Positions 1-8,652 of a stretch of DNA of 64,000 nucleotides are shown piece after piece. A model generated the notes under the pieces. The model ran no database searches. It saw only the letters and a program-made list of their open reading frames with translations, and had not been told where the DNA came from. The DNA is from Sphingobium lignivorans (GTDB lineage: Bacteria > Pseudomonadota > Alphaproteobacteria > Sphingomonadales > Sphingomonadaceae): the NCBI RefSeq assembly GCF_014203955.1, contig NZ_JACHKA010000001.1:496001-560000 (forward strand). Direction: 5' to 3'. Made by a program: the position numbers and the translations under genes. Positions within the stretch are counted from its first letter, which is position 1; each line of letters opens with the position of its first letter.

Positions 1-626
1 TTGCGGATGAACACCGGCGACTGGCGCGGCTCCTGCGCGATCTCGGACGGGATGGCGGGCGCCTGCCCGAAATCGGGGAGCTGTTCCTGCCGCAGCGGGT
101 CGAGCAGCGCGGCGGGGTCGCCGGCGTCCGTCAGCAGCCAGTCGAGCAGGGCGGCCTTCAGCTGCACGGTCTTGGGCCAGGGCTCGTCGAGCGCGCCGTT
201 GGAAAGGCCGTAGAGGCCCGGCCCCAGCCGCGCGCGGTCGGGCGCCGGCCGGTTGGTCAGGAACAGCGCGCCCTGCCGGTCGGCAACGATCAGGTTGAAG
301 GGATTGAACGCGGCAAGGTCGGCCGTCCGCGCGTCGGCATGGCGGCCTGTCCCGGTGAGCAGGTCGGCAACCAGCGCCCCGCGCGAGGCCCGGCCGGGCG
401 CCGGCGGGCCATAGCCGCGCAGATTGGTCACCACGGCGAAGCGGCCTTCCTCGGAGACGCCGAGCCAGCTTCCGCCCGATTGCAGGTCGCGCCCGCCGAT
501 CACATGCGCCGCCTGCGGCCAGCGCCCGAGCGCCGCCGCCGGGCGGTCATGCAGCTCGTCGCGATTGCCCGCCATCACCAGCGCCCAGCGCGGGTGGGCA
601 TCCCAGGCGAAGGCCAGCACGCACAT
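1..626 (-). CDS. NRDE family protein (Tango2-like), C-terminus cut by window edge
   Basis: Read directly from the complement; the gene runs off the left edge after about 208 codons. It begins Met-Cys-Val-Leu and carries the family-defining Asn-Arg-Asp-Glu motif at residues 21-24. Cys2 would become the N-terminal nucleophile if the initiator Met is removed, as expected for an NTN-hydrolase-like fold. Further family signatures are a GGRD-x-QSGGSWLG segment near residue 48 and FNPFNL near residue 108. The start lies 3 nt after the hemW stop, so the two are co-transcribed. Family members are poorly characterised; links to membrane trafficking or heme handling come from eukaryotic homologues. The hemW neighbour fits a heme link, but that is inference. 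Confidence 0.85.
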   Translation of the reverse strand, partial: MCVLAFAWDAHPRWALVMAGNRDELHDRPAAALGRWPQAAHVIGGRDLQSGGSWLGVSEEGRFAVVTNLRGYGPPAPGRASRGALVADLLTGTGRHADARTADLAAFNPFNLIVADRQGALFLTNRPAPDRARLGPGLYGLSNGALDEPWPKTVQLKAALLDWLLTDAGDPAALLDPLRQEQLPDFGQAPAIPSEIAQEPRQSPVFIR

Positions 627-629
627 CGC

Positions 630-1778
630 TCAGACCGCCACGATCTCGGCGAGGATGCCGTCGAGCAGCAGCATGCCCGCCGGGGTAGTGGCGAGCCGGT
701 CGCCCGCGCGCGTCACCAGCCCGTGCCCGGCCAGTCGCGCCACGGCCGCCTCGTCGATGAGGGCGTCGGGGGCGAGGCCGGTCCGCGCGGCGATGGCGCG
801 CAGGTCCACGCCATCGGCGAGGCGCAGCCCCATCATCAGCGCTTCCCCCGCCTGCTCGGCGGGCGAGAGCAGGCGCTCCTCCACGAGGCCATGGCCATTG
901 CGCTCGATGGCGCGCATCCAGTTTTCGGGCTTGCGGTGGCGCGCGGTGGCGGTGCCGCCGCGCCGGCCATGCGCGCCCGGCCCGATGCCGGCATAATCGG
1001 CATAGCGCCAGTAGGCGAGATTGTGCCGGCTCTCCTGACCGGGGGCGGCATGGTTGGAGACTTCATAGGCCGGGCGCCTCGCCGCGCCCGTCATGGCGCG
1101 CGTCAGCTCGAAGAGGTCGGCGGCATGGTCCGCATCGGCGGGCGTGAAGGCGCCGCGCCGCACGTCCGTCTCGAACCGCGTGCCCGGCTCGATGGTTAGC
1201 TGGTAGAGCGAGAGATGATCGGTGCCGAAGCCGAGCGCGCGGCGCAGCTCGCTGTCCCAGTCGGCAAGGCTCTGGCCGGGGCGCGCATAAATGAGGTCGA
1301 TGCTCACGCGATCGACGCAGGCCTGTGCCGCGTCCAGCGCCGCGAGTCCTTCGCTGAGGTCGTGGGCGCGGCCAAGGAAGCGCAGCGCCGCGTCGTCGAG
1401 CGCCTGCAGGCCCAGCGAGAGGCGATTGATCCCGGCATCGGCCGCCTGCCGGAAGCGCGCCGCTTCCGCGCTGTTCGGATTGGCCTCCATGCTGATCTCG
1501 ATGGCCTCGTCGAAGCGCCAGTGCCCCGCCGCCGCGTCGATCAAAGCGGCAATGGTGGCCGGCGGCATCAGCGAGGGCGTGCCGCCGCCGAAGAAGATGG
1601 AGCCGAGCGTCCGGCCCGGCAGCAGCGCGGCCTCATGGGCCAGGTCGCGCAGCAGCGCGTCCCGCCAGGCCTCCTGGTCCACCTCTTCCCGCACATGGCT
1701 ATTGAAGTCGCAATAGGGGCATTTGGCGACGCAGAACGGCCAATGGATGTAGAGGGCAAGAGGCGCCGCGGGAGTCAT
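630..1778 (-). CDS. hemW: HemW-type radical SAM protein (heme chaperone)
   Basis: A 382-residue radical SAM protein. The cluster-binding motif Cys-x3-Cys-x2-Cys is at C16, C20 and C23 in the HWPFC context typical of HemW/HemN-like proteins, and the SAM-binding GGGTPS motif is near residue 65. Length and the C-terminal HemN_C-like region match HemW rather than the longer oxygen-independent coproporphyrinogen oxidase HemN. HemW binds heme and delivers it to target proteins; it was formerly misannotated as a coproporphyrinogen oxidase. It acts in the cytoplasm or at the inner membrane. It is followed after 3 nt by the NRDE gene. Confidence 0.92.
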   Translation of the reverse strand: MTPAAPLALYIHWPFCVAKCPYCDFNSHVREEVDQEAWRDALLRDLAHEAALLPGRTLGSIFFGGGTPSLMPPATIAALIDAAAGHWRFDEAIEISMEANPNSAEAARFRQAADAGINRLSLGLQALDDAALRFLGRAHDLSEGLAALDAAQACVDRVSIDLIYARPGQSLADWDSELRRALGFGTDHLSLYQLTIEPGTRFETDVRRGAFTPADADHAADLFELTRAMTGAARRPAYEVSNHAAPGQESRHNLAYWRYADYAGIGPGAHGRRGGTATARHRKPENWMRAIERNGHGLVEERLLSPAEQAGEALMMGLRLADGVDLRAIAARTGLAPDALIDEAAVARLAGHGLVTRAGDRLATTPAGMLLLDGILAEIVAV

Positions 1779-1808
1779 CGCGCCGATATAGCGGCTGCGC
1801 GCGGAAAG

Positions 1809-2243
1809 TCAGCCGGCCTGCGTCTCCCGGGCCGCGCCCAGCAGTCGCAGCGCGGGCCAGTAGAGCAGCCGTTCCTCGCGCTCCATCATGGCGCGCAGCT
1901 GGTCGAGCATCTGCGAGAGCGCCTGCGCATAACCGGCCCGGTCCGCGTCGATGGCGGGCAGGGTCCATCTGCGCACATGGTCGGAATAAGCGCCGTGCCC
2001 GGCCCGGCATTCGGCGATCAGCGCCGCCGCGCCCGGGATCTGGTCGATCCGGCCGCTGCCCATGAGCGGCCTGACGATCGTTTCCTCCTCGGCCTTGAGA
2101 TGCGCCATGGCCAGCCCGGCGAGGCGCACGCGCAGCTGCGCGATCTCCTCGAGTCGCGCCGGTGGCGTGCGGCGCGCCGTTGCCAGCAAGTCTTCCCCCG
2201 CCGCGATCATCACGCGGTGCTGCCTGAAAATGTCGTCCGTCAT
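1809..2243 (-). CDS. hemerythrin (HHE) domain-containing protein
   Basis: A 144-residue, mostly helical cytosolic protein with hemerythrin-like iron-ligand spacing: H9, H48 followed by E52-E54, H83 and H89, then an EREE cluster at 121-124. The His expected in the last H-x3-E pair appears replaced by Met, so the di-iron site may be incomplete or variant. HHE proteins bind di-iron and sense or carry oxygen, NO or peroxide. The gene lies between rdgB, which ends in its own terminator, and hemW, only 30 nt ahead of hemW, so it probably shares a transcript with hemW and the NRDE gene. Its role is inferred from the fold only. Confidence 0.75.
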   Translation of the reverse strand: MTDDIFRQHRVMIAAGEDLLATARRTPPARLEEIAQLRVRLAGLAMAHLKAEEETIVRPLMGSGRIDQIPGAAALIAECRAGHGAYSDHVRRWTLPAIDADRAGYAQALSQMLDQLRAMMEREERLLYWPALRLLGAARETQAG

Positions 2244-2339
2244 TGCGGACTACCCCTTTATTGACCCTGTCCAGGTGGTCATCGGCGGAAAGACCATAGC
2301 ATCTGGTTAACGAGGGCCGGCGCAGGGGCGGAAAACTGC

Positions 2340-2361
2340 GAAAAAAGGCGCGTCCGCGCCT
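2340..2361 (-). terminator. rho-independent terminator of rph-rdgB
   Basis: Read on the minus strand, AGGCGC and GCGCCT form a tight GC stem directly followed by six T residues, 10 nt past the rdgB stop. This is the clearest intrinsic terminator in the window and separates rph-rdgB from the hemerythrin-hemW-NRDE group. Confidence 0.8.
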
Positions 2362-2370
2362 CCGCCGGGG

Positions 2371-2994
2371 TCAGAAGAGCCCGGCGACCAGCCGCTCGAA
2401 GGCGCGGGTGCGGTGGCTCATCGCCTTCTTCGCCTCGGGCGCCATCTCGCCGAAGGTCAGGCTCTGGCCGGCGGGCTGGAACACCGGATCATAGCCGAAG
2501 CCCTGCCGGCCGCGCGGCGGCCAGACGAGCAGCCCTTCGGCGCGTCCCTCGAACAGGGCGGTCTCGCCGTCCGGCCAGGCGAGGCAGAGCGTGCAGACGA
2601 AGGCCGCGCTGCGGTCGGCATCGGGGCCGATCTCGCACAGCAGGCCCTCGACCTTGCCCATCGCCATGTACCAGTCCCGGCCCTTCTCGCCCTCGAACCA
2701 TTGCCGCTCCGCCCAGTCGGCGGTGTAGACGCCGGGCCGCCCGCCCAGCGCCGCGACTTCAAGGCCGCTGTCGTCGGCCAGCGCGGGCAGGCCGGACGCG
2801 GTGGCGGAGGCCAGCGCCTTGATCCGCGCATTCTCGGCGAAGGTCGTGCCGGTCTCCTCGGGCTCGGGCAGGCCGAGCGACCCGGCCGAGACCGGTTCCA
2901 TGCCATGCGGTCCAAGCAGCGCGGTGATCTCGCGCACCTTGCCTTCATTATGGCTGGCGATGACGAGGCGGCCGGGGGGGAGGGTGCGGGTCAT
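2371..2994 (-). CDS. rdgB: RdgB/HAM1 non-canonical purine NTP pyrophosphatase
   Basis: A 207-residue cytosolic enzyme that hydrolyses XTP, ITP and dITP to monophosphate and pyrophosphate, cleaning the nucleotide pool. Family motifs are SHNEGK near the N-terminus (residues 14-19), ADDSGLEV with the catalytic Asp, [18 protein letters not shown] and the C-terminal SHR. The reading frame stays open upstream into rph, but the ATG at 2994 gives the standard family N-terminus and follows the rph stop by 16 nt. The rph-rdgB pairing is common in Sphingomonadales. Confidence 0.95.
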   Translation of the reverse strand: MTRTLPPGRLVIASHNEGKVREITALLGPHGMEPVSAGSLGLPEPEETGTTFAENARIKALASATASGLPALADDSGLEVAALGGRPGVYTADWAERQWFEGEKGRDWYMAMGKVEGLLCEIGPDADRSAAFVCTLCLAWPDGETALFEGRAEGLLVWPPRGRQGFGYDPVFQPAGQSLTFGEMAPEAKKAMSHRTRAFERLVAGLF

Positions 2995-3010
2995 GGCAGC
3001 GTGCGCGGGC

Positions 3011-3727
3011 TCAGCGCCCCGTCGCCTTGTCCTGCGCCGCGAAGATCTGCGTGCAGCCGATGCGGGCGAGGCGCAGCAGGCGCAGCAGTGCTTCCTCGTC
3101 ATAGGTCGCGCCTTCCGCCGTCGCCTGCGCCTCGGCGATGTTGCCGTTGGAGAGCAGCACGAAATTGGCGTCGGCATGGGCATTGCTGTCCTCGATATAA
3201 TCGAGGTCGAGCACCGGATTGCCTTCATAGATGCCGCAGGAGACGGCCGCGACCTTCGCCTGGATGGGGTCCACGCTCAGCGCGCCGCTCGCCAGCAGCT
3301 TGTCCACCGCGATGCGCAGCGCCACCCATGCGCCGGAGATGCTGGCCGTGCGCGTGCCGCCATCCGCCTGGATGACGTCGCAGTCGAGCGTGATCTGCCG
3401 TTCGCCCAGTGCCTTCAGGTCCACCACGGCGCGCAGCGAGCGGCCGATGAGCCGCTGGATTTCCTGCGTGCGGCCCGATTGCTTGCCCTTGGCCGCCTCG
3501 CGGCTGCCGCGCGTGTGCGTGGCGCGGGGCAGCATGCCATATTCCGCCGTCACCCAGCCCTCGCCCTTGCCGCGCAGGAAGGGCGGCACGCGCTCCTCGA
3601 TGCTGGCGGTGCACAGCACCCGCGTATCGCCGAAGGAAACAAGGCAGCTTCCTTCCGCGTGCACGGTGAAGCCGGGCTCCATCGCGATGGTGCGCATTTC
3701 GTCGGGGGCTCGGCCGGATGGGCGCAT
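3011..3727 (-). CDS. rph: ribonuclease PH
   Basis: A 238-residue phosphorolytic 3'-5' exoribonuclease that trims tRNA 3' ends. The N-terminus [12 protein letters not shown], the motif [19 protein letters not shown], the [14 protein letters not shown] segment with the metal-binding Asp residues, and the family length all fit RNase PH. It is the first gene of rph-rdgB and is divergent from hrcA; the 147-nt gap between them carries two palindromes described separately. Confidence 0.96.
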   Translation of the reverse strand: MRPSGRAPDEMRTIAMEPGFTVHAEGSCLVSFGDTRVLCTASIEERVPPFLRGKGEGWVTAEYGMLPRATHTRGSREAAKGKQSGRTQEIQRLIGRSLRAVVDLKALGERQITLDCDVIQADGGTRTASISGAWVALRIAVDKLLASGALSVDPIQAKVAAVSCGIYEGNPVLDLDYIEDSNAHADANFVLLSNGNIAEAQATAEGATYDEEALLRLLRLARIGCTQIFAAQDKATGR

Positions 3728-3759
3728 GAACGTCGGTTCCTTCTTTGCTGACTCGAGGG

Positions 3760-3771
3760 CGCTCTAGAGCG
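3760..3771. repeat. 12-bp CTAG-centred perfect palindrome
   Basis: CGCTCTAGAGCG is a perfect palindrome in the rph/hrcA intergenic region. CTAG-centred palindromes of this kind are scattered between genes in many alphaproteobacteria. No function can be assigned from the sequence. Confidence 0.4.
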
Positions 3772-3806
3772 ATTCCGGGCGCGGTGGAACACCCGCCGGG
3801 CCGAAA

Positions 3807-3832
3807 TCGCGCGATGAGCGCATATCGCGCGA
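3807..3832. promoter_or_regulatory. inverted repeat upstream of hrcA (candidate operator)
   Basis: TCGCGCGAT, an 8-nt spacer, then ATCGCGCGA: perfect 9-bp arms located 43 nt before the hrcA ATG and between divergent rph and hrcA. It is not a CIRCE element (no TTAGCACTC arm), so if hrcA is autoregulated here it uses a different sequence. It may be an operator or an RNA hairpin. Confidence 0.4.
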
Positions 3833-3874
3833 GAATGCTTGGCCCGCGCCCCGCGGCGTCCTACATTGGGCAGC

Positions 3875-4918
3875 ATGACAGGCCCGCCTCTCGATTTTCT
3901 GAGTGATCGCGCACGCGACATCTTCCGGGTGGTGGTCGAATCATATCTGGGCACCGGCGTGCCGGTCGGCTCGCGCACGATCAGCCGGCTGCCCGGGCTC
4001 AACCTGTCGCCCGCCTCCATCCGCAACGTGATGCAGGATCTCGAGGAAGCCGGCCTGCTCGCCGCGCCGCACACGTCGGCCGGGCGCATGCCTACGGAAA
4101 CCGGGCTGCGCCTCTTCGTCGACGCGATGATGCAGGCGGATGAGCCGCATGATGACGACAAGCGGGCCATCGAGCGGGAGCTGTCCGGCGAAGGGCCCAT
4201 CGAGAATGCGCTCAACACCGCCACGGCCTTGCTGTCCGGCCTGTCCGCCTGCGCGGGGCTGGTGATGGTGCCCCGGCGCGAGGCGGTGGTGAAGCAGTTC
4301 AGCTTCGCCTGGCTCTCGGGCACGCAGGCGCTGGCCGTGCTGGTCGGCGCGGACGGCAGCGTGGAGAACCGCGTTGTCGATCTGCCGCCCGGCACCACGC
4401 CCTCCATGCTGATCGAGGCGGCCAATTTCCTGTCCGCCCATGCCAGCGGCCGCACGCTCGGCGAGGCGCAGCAATGGCTCGCGCAGCAGATCGCGGATGG
4501 CGAGCACGCGCTGGACGCGGCGGCGGCCAATCTCATCGCGCGCGGCCTCGCCGCGTGGAGCCGCGATTCGGAGGACCGGCCGGTGCTGCTCGTGCGCGGG
4601 CAGGCCAATCTCATCGATGCGCATGCGACGGCCGATCTGGAGCGGGTGCGGCAATTGCTCGACGAGCTGGAAGGCAAGAGCGAGATTGCGCGCCTGCTGG
4701 ACAGCGCCCGGGCCGGCGCGGCGACGCGCATCTTCATCGGTTCGGAGAACAAGCTCTTTTCCCTGAGCGGTTCTTCGGTCATAGCGGCCCCGTATCGCGG
4801 CCCCGGCGGCCGCGTGATCGGCGTGGTCGGCGTGATCGGCCCCACCCGGTTGAACTATGCCCGTGTCGTCCCCATGGTGGATTTCACGGCGCAAACCCTC
4901 AGCAGATTGATGCAGTGA
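3875..4918 (+). CDS. hrcA: heat-inducible transcription repressor HrcA
   Basis: A 347-residue repressor that binds CIRCE operators of groESL and sometimes dnaK operons. The N-terminal winged-helix region shows the family signature VVESYLGTGVPVGSRTIS and SPASIRNVMQDLEEAGLL, then PHTSAGRMPTETGLR, followed by the GAF-like domain and C-terminal SVIAAPYR with GVIGPTRLNYARVVPMVD. The frame opens at a TTG 12 codons earlier, but the ATG at 3875 gives the usual N-terminus (TGPPLDFLSDRARDIF). grpE follows after 9 nt, the standard alphaproteobacterial hrcA-grpE operon. Confidence 0.95.
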   Translation: MTGPPLDFLSDRARDIFRVVVESYLGTGVPVGSRTISRLPGLNLSPASIRNVMQDLEEAGLLAAPHTSAGRMPTETGLRLFVDAMMQADEPHDDDKRAIERELSGEGPIENALNTATALLSGLSACAGLVMVPRREAVVKQFSFAWLSGTQALAVLVGADGSVENRVVDLPPGTTPSMLIEAANFLSAHASGRTLGEAQQWLAQQIADGEHALDAAAANLIARGLAAWSRDSEDRPVLLVRGQANLIDAHATADLERVRQLLDELEGKSEIARLLDSARAGAATRIFIGSENKLFSLSGSSVIAAPYRGPGGRVIGVVGVIGPTRLNYARVVPMVDFTAQTLSRLMQ

Positions 4919-4927
4919 CGGAATGAC

Positions 4928-5485
4928 ATGACTGACGAGACAAGGAACGAGAACGAAACGCTGGCCGCCGACATGGCGGAAAGCACCGGCAACACCGGAT
5001 CGCCCGAGGAAGCCGTCGCCGCGCGCATCGCCGCGCTGGAAGACGAGCTGGCGACGGCGAAGCAGGAAACGCTCTACGCCATGGCCGAGACGCAGAATGT
5101 CCGCCGCCGGCTGGAGAAGGAGCTGGCCGACACGCGGGCTTATGCCGCGACGGCCTTCGCCCGGGACATCCTGTCCGTCGCCGACAATCTCTCGCGCGCG
5201 CTCGATGCCATTCCGGCCGAGCTTCGCGACGACGAGAAGATGAAGGGGCTGATCGCCGGGCTGGAAGCCACCGGTAAGGAGCTGGAAAGCACCTTCCGCA
5301 AGCATGGCGTGGAGAAGTTCGTCTCCGTGGGCGAGGCGCTGGACCCCAACCGGCATCAGGCGATGGTCGAGATCCCGTCCGATGCCCCGGCCGGCACGAT
5401 CGTGCAGGAGATGCAGGCGGGCTACACGATCAAGGATCGCCTGCTGCGTCCCGCCCTCGTCGGCGTCGCCCGCGCGGCGGACTGA
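4928..5485 (+). CDS. grpE: nucleotide exchange factor GrpE
   Basis: A 185-residue cytosolic co-chaperone that releases ADP from DnaK. It has an acidic, poorly conserved N-terminus of about 35 residues, a long coiled-coil helix (AARIAALEDELATAKQ to RRRLEKELADTRAYA), and the C-terminal beta domain with FVSVGEALDPNRHQAM and GTIVQEMQAGYTIKDRLLRPA, the classic GrpE signature. It is translated 9 nt after hrcA. dnaK and dnaJ are not in this window. Confidence 0.96.
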   Translation: MTDETRNENETLAADMAESTGNTGSPEEAVAARIAALEDELATAKQETLYAMAETQNVRRRLEKELADTRAYAATAFARDILSVADNLSRALDAIPAELRDDEKMKGLIAGLEATGKELESTFRKHGVEKFVSVGEALDPNRHQAMVEIPSDAPAGTIVQEMQAGYTIKDRLLRPALVGVARAAD

Positions 5486-5495
5486 CCGGGCGGCC

Positions 5496-5888
5496 ATGCC
5501 CTTTTCCGGACGAGGCGGGCGCGCCGCTCTTTTCGCGGCCCTCGGCCTCGGCGTCGGGATGCTTCCCGCTCCCGCACAGGCGCAGGCGATGAACGCGCCG
5601 GACGCGCCGACCGCCTCTGCATCGGCCCCGGCCGCCCCCGCACTGGCCGATGCGCTCGCCGCCTTCGGCGCGGGCCGCGTCGGCCCGGCCGATCTGCGCG
5701 AGATCCAGTGCAGCCCGGCCGCAGCGGAAGAGCCCACCGAACATGAATGCCGCTGGGAACAGCGCACCGCGCGCGGCTGGTATCGCTATGCGAGCTGGCT
5801 GGCGCATGACGGGCGCGGCTGGACCCTGCTCGAAGACCCGCTCCCGGTGCCCCGGGGCGATGACTCAAAGCTCAGGAAAGCTCTCTAG
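5496..5888 (+). CDS. small secreted hypothetical protein
   Basis: A 130-residue protein starting 10 nt after grpE, probably in the same transcript. Residues 1-30 form a Sec signal peptide (arginine-containing start, Ala/Leu/Gly core, then APAQAQA cleavage region). The mature part begins Ala/Pro-rich and ends with a compact domain holding two Cys residues (IQCSP and HECRW) that could form a disulphide in the periplasm. I do not recognise the family. Its position after grpE might mean heat-stress co-expression, which is inference. Confidence 0.65.
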   Translation: MPFSGRGGRAALFAALGLGVGMLPAPAQAQAMNAPDAPTASASAPAAPALADALAAFGAGRVGPADLREIQCSPAAAEEPTEHECRWEQRTARGWYRYASWLAHDGRGWTLLEDPLPVPRGDDSKLRKAL

Positions 5889-5952
5889 GCGAGCTGGACA
5901 ACTTCCCCGACTTTGAGGGAGCCAGAAGCGCGCTCTTCAGCCATTTTCCTTC

Positions 5953-6056
5953 GTCCTCCCGGGCTTGACCCGGGATCCCGCTGCCTTGAATCTTGCAGGT
6001 CCAGCCTGTTCTGAGAAACAGCAAGAAGCGGGATCCCGGATCACGTCCGGGATGAC
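5953..6056. repeat. dispersed palindromic element, full copy (about 104 bp)
   Basis: Outer imperfect inverted arms at 5953-5982 (GTCCTCCCGGGCTTGACCCG...) and 6027-6056 (ending CGGGATGAC), with a centre containing CTGCCTTGA, GGTCCAG and GCAAGAAGCGG. Related copies occur at 27301-27401, 12947-13018 (right part only) and inside ileS at 41419-41503. The rest of the 5889-6168 gap shows no gene. Confidence 0.8.
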
Positions 6057-6122
6057 ATCGTTCATGACGCGATGGTGCCGCCGCCATGGCTCTGGAATTT
6101 GTCCACGCCGCCCGCGCCGCTT

Positions 6123-6160
6123 TGATCCCGGCCCGCCGTTGAACCGCAAGGCCGGGATCA
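6123..6160. terminator. stem-loop downstream of the metalloprotease gene
   Basis: TGATCCCGGCC (6123-6133) and GGCCGGGATCA (6150-6160) form perfect 11-bp arms with a 16-nt loop, 9 nt beyond the stop of the minus-strand metalloprotease. There is no T tract, so it may be a processing or stabilising hairpin or a weak terminator. Confidence 0.45.
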
Positions 6161-6168
6161 GCTTCTCG

Positions 6169-7311
6169 TCAGGCGATGGCGGGCTTCATGGCGCCGAAGC
6201 GAATGGTCCGCCGCCGCAGCGATGCCCCGATGAGCGCGAAGCCGCCGATCATCATGGCCCAGCTTGCCGGCTCCGGCACGGCGCTCGGCCCGAACATGTC
6301 CGCCGTGGTGATGCGCAGATCGGGGTCGGCGAGAGCATCGAGGCTGAGATTCCAGCCGAGCGCATCGAACATGGCGAGGTCCAGTGCCCTCAGGACGCCC
6401 ATTTCGCCCTTCGCGGCGGTCGGGTCCATGATGCCCAGCCCTTCCTTCCAGTGCGAGGCCTGCTGGCCATCGCCCCAGTTCGCGCCGGTCGAGAAGGCGC
6501 CGCCCAGCAGGGCCGTCTCGCCGCCATCGATCGAGAAGAAGGGCGTGCCGCCCAGCGACCAGTCCAGCCCGTCTTCCGAATAGCGGAAAATGTCGGTGCC
6601 GTGGCCGATCCAGTCCCAGTCCCAGTGATAGCCGTCCGAGGGCGCGAAGGCGTCATAATAGTCGACACCGGAAGTGAAGCCGAGGATGTGGCCGATCTCG
6701 TGGAAGGCAGTGAAGGTGAAATCATAGCTGCCGGCATCGATGCCGTCGGTCGGATCGAAGTCGAAGGACAGGTCGGAATTGAAATTGATCGAACCGTCCT
6801 TGTAGCTGTCGACATAGACCAGCCCCAGCGCCTTGCCGAGCGCCCATGTCACGCCGAAGGTGCTGTTGTTGTTGCTGCCGTCATTGTCCCATTGCTTGGC
6901 GAAGGGGTCTGCACCCGTCTGCGCCACGGGATCGGTATAGGCCGGGGTCCACATGCCGATGGAGCCGGAGCTGGCATCGGGCAGATGAGCGATGGTGGTC
7001 TGATCGATCGCCGAGCCCGAAGCGACGCTGGCCATGGCGTTCAGCACCGTGGAGACGTTCGCGGTGTAGTAATAGTTGCTGGTGCCGCCGATCGGGCCGT
7101 TGATGCCCTGCGCATTGAAATAAGTGTCGATGCGCACGGTGGTATCCGTGGTGATCAGCTTTTCCCAATAGTTCGCCGCCGTGCGGAAGGCGGTATATTG
7201 CGCCGTGCCCTGCGCCATGCCGCCCATGTCGAACAGATCGATGGTGAGTGCCTGTGCCGGCGCGGCGGCAAGAGTCGAGGCCAGAAGAATGGCGGCGACC
7301 GACGTCCTCAT
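6169..7311 (-). CDS. secreted zinc metalloprotease with PEP-CTERM sorting signal (NF038122-like)
   Basis: A 380-residue exported protein. Residues 1-21 are a signal peptide ending APAQA. The zinc motif HEIGH is at 204-208, followed by LGF, as in metzincin-like enzymes with an extended motif. The C-terminus has the PEP-CTERM tripartite signal: VPEPASWAM near residue 350, a hydrophobic helix, then an RRRTIR basic tail, so an exosortase should process it. The chosen ATG at 7311 has AAGGGGGG ahead of it; an in-frame upstream extension lacks a signal peptide. It resembles NF038122 metalloproteases by memory only. It lies alone with a 140-nt upstream gap. Likely substrates are exopolysaccharide-associated or cell-surface proteins, by inference. 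Confidence 0.8.
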   Translation of the reverse strand: MRTSVAAILLASTLAAAPAQALTIDLFDMGGMAQGTAQYTAFRTAANYWEKLITTDTTVRIDTYFNAQGINGPIGGTSNYYYTANVSTVLNAMASVASGSAIDQTTIAHLPDASSGSIGMWTPAYTDPVAQTGADPFAKQWDNDGSNNNSTFGVTWALGKALGLVYVDSYKDGSINFNSDLSFDFDPTDGIDAGSYDFTFTAFHEIGHILGFTSGVDYYDAFAPSDGYHWDWDWIGHGTDIFRYSEDGLDWSLGGTPFFSIDGGETALLGGAFSTGANWGDGQQASHWKEGLGIMDPTAAKGEMGVLRALDLAMFDALGWNLSLDALADPDLRITTADMFGPSAVPEPASWAMMIGGFALIGASLRRRTIRFGAMKPAIA

Positions 7312-7451
7312 GATGATGATACCCCCCTTGTTAACTATGTCGGCGAAGCTGGTCCACGCGCCGCGAAAGTCAACTGCCGACATGGCGGCATGGCCCAATC
7401 CGGGACATTCGGCGGGGGATCGAATCGGCGGGACCATTCGCCCGAGGGCGG

Positions 7452-8204
7452 CTACCCCCGCCCGATGAACGGCATCTTCGTCGGCATCACCGTCAGGAAC
7501 TGGGCGTTGGCGTCCGGGGGCAGGCTGTCCATATAGGCGACCGTTTCGCCCACCACGCTGGCATCCATCACCGGCTCGGGCACCAGCCGGCCGTCCGCCT
7601 GCGGCACCCCGCGCGCGAAGGCTTCGGAGAAGGCGCTGGCGGCATTGCCGATGTCGATCTGTCCCACGGCGATGTCATGCCTGCGCCCTTCGAGCGCGGC
7701 GGCCTTGGTCAACCCCAGCACGCCATGCTTGCTGGCGCAGTAGGCGACGGTGTCCGGACGCGGGTTGTAGGCGGAGATGGAGCCGTTGTTGATGATGCGC
7801 CCGCCGCGCGGCTGCTGCGCCTTCATCACGCGGAAGGCCGCCTGCAGGCAGAGGAAGGCCCCGGTCAGGTTGACGTCCACCACCTCGCGGAACAGCGCGA
7901 CGTCCATGTCCTCGATCGGGAAGCGCCCGCCATTGAGGCCGGCATTGTTGAACAGCAGGTCGACGCGGCTGAAGCGCGCCACCGCCTTGTCGAACAGCGC
8001 CGCGACGGACTGCGCGTCGGAAACGTCGGTGGGCACGCACAGGATCGGCTCGGGCGATCCGCTGGCGAGCGCGGCGGTCTCGTCCAGCGCGTCCGCCCGC
8101 CGCCCGGCCAGCACGAGCCGATAGCCTCGCGCGGCGAGCGTGAGCGTGACGGCGCGGCCGATGCCGCTGCCCGCCCCGGTGATGACCGCGATGCGTCCCG
8201 TCAT
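7452..8204 (-). CDS. short-chain dehydrogenase/reductase
   Basis: A 250-residue classical SDR. It has the cofactor motif TGAGSGIG at residues 8-15, GRR after the second strand (Arg suggests NADP(H) preference), the NNAG motif near residue 87, a catalytic Ser in NNGSIS and the YCASKHG catalytic Tyr-Lys pair. The substrate cannot be told from sequence. It lies 11 nt downstream of the YbjQ-like gene on the same strand and may share its transcript. Confidence 0.85.
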   Translation of the reverse strand: MTGRIAVITGAGSGIGRAVTLTLAARGYRLVLAGRRADALDETAALASGSPEPILCVPTDVSDAQSVAALFDKAVARFSRVDLLFNNAGLNGGRFPIEDMDVALFREVVDVNLTGAFLCLQAAFRVMKAQQPRGGRIINNGSISAYNPRPDTVAYCASKHGVLGLTKAAALEGRRHDIAVGQIDIGNAASAFSEAFARGVPQADGRLVPEPVMDASVVGETVAYMDSLPPDANAQFLTVMPTKMPFIGRG

Positions 8205-8215
8205 GCTGCGTGCCT

Positions 8216-8569
8216 TCAGAGATACACGGCGGTGCCGGTGGCCGAGACCATCAGCATCGATCCGTTGGCGCCCAGCACTTCATAGTCGAGGTCCACGCCG
8301 ATGACGGCATTGCCGCCGAGCGATGCGGCGCGCTCGCGCATCTCGGCCAGCGCTTCCTCGCGGGCGCGCGAGAGCACTTCCTCATAGGCGCCCGCGCGAC
8401 CGCCGACGATGTCGCGCACGCTGGCGAAGAGGTCGCGGAAGAGATTGGCGCCGACGATCACTTCGCCGGTCACCACGCCGCAATAACGCTGGACGGGGCG
8501 GCCATCCACATTGTTGGTGGTGGTCACGATCATCTCGCCCGGGCTGCCGCCCCATGGTCCGTCGGTCAT
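8216..8569 (-). CDS. YbjQ/UPF0145 family protein
   Basis: A 117-residue cytosolic protein of the YbjQ family. The core begins [28 protein letters not shown], and AAALGG-type helix and [13 protein letters not shown] complete the fold; YbjQ proteins form pentamers. The function is unknown, although the family is described as a putative heavy-metal-binding domain. The start at 8569 has an AGGACAGGCG leader; an internal ATG 12 codons later matches the usual family N-terminus and is a credible alternative. It is upstream of the SDR on the same strand. Confidence 0.8.
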   Translation of the reverse strand: MTDGPWGGSPGEMIVTTTNNVDGRPVQRYCGVVTGEVIVGANLFRDLFASVRDIVGGRAGAYEEVLSRAREEALAEMRERAASLGGNAVIGVDLDYEVLGANGSMLMVSATGTAVYL

Positions 8570-8652
8570 ATCGCCTGTCCTCTCACACTGTACCGGGTTG
8601 GGGTCCCGGGGAGGATGGCTAGCGCGCGCCACGCGAAATGACCAGAGGGGCC

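Noticed and set aside
3728..3874. Looked for a CIRCE element (TTAGCACTC-N9-GAGTGCTAA) before hrcA
   Set aside because: Not present in the gap; only the unrelated palindromes at 3760 and 3807 were found.
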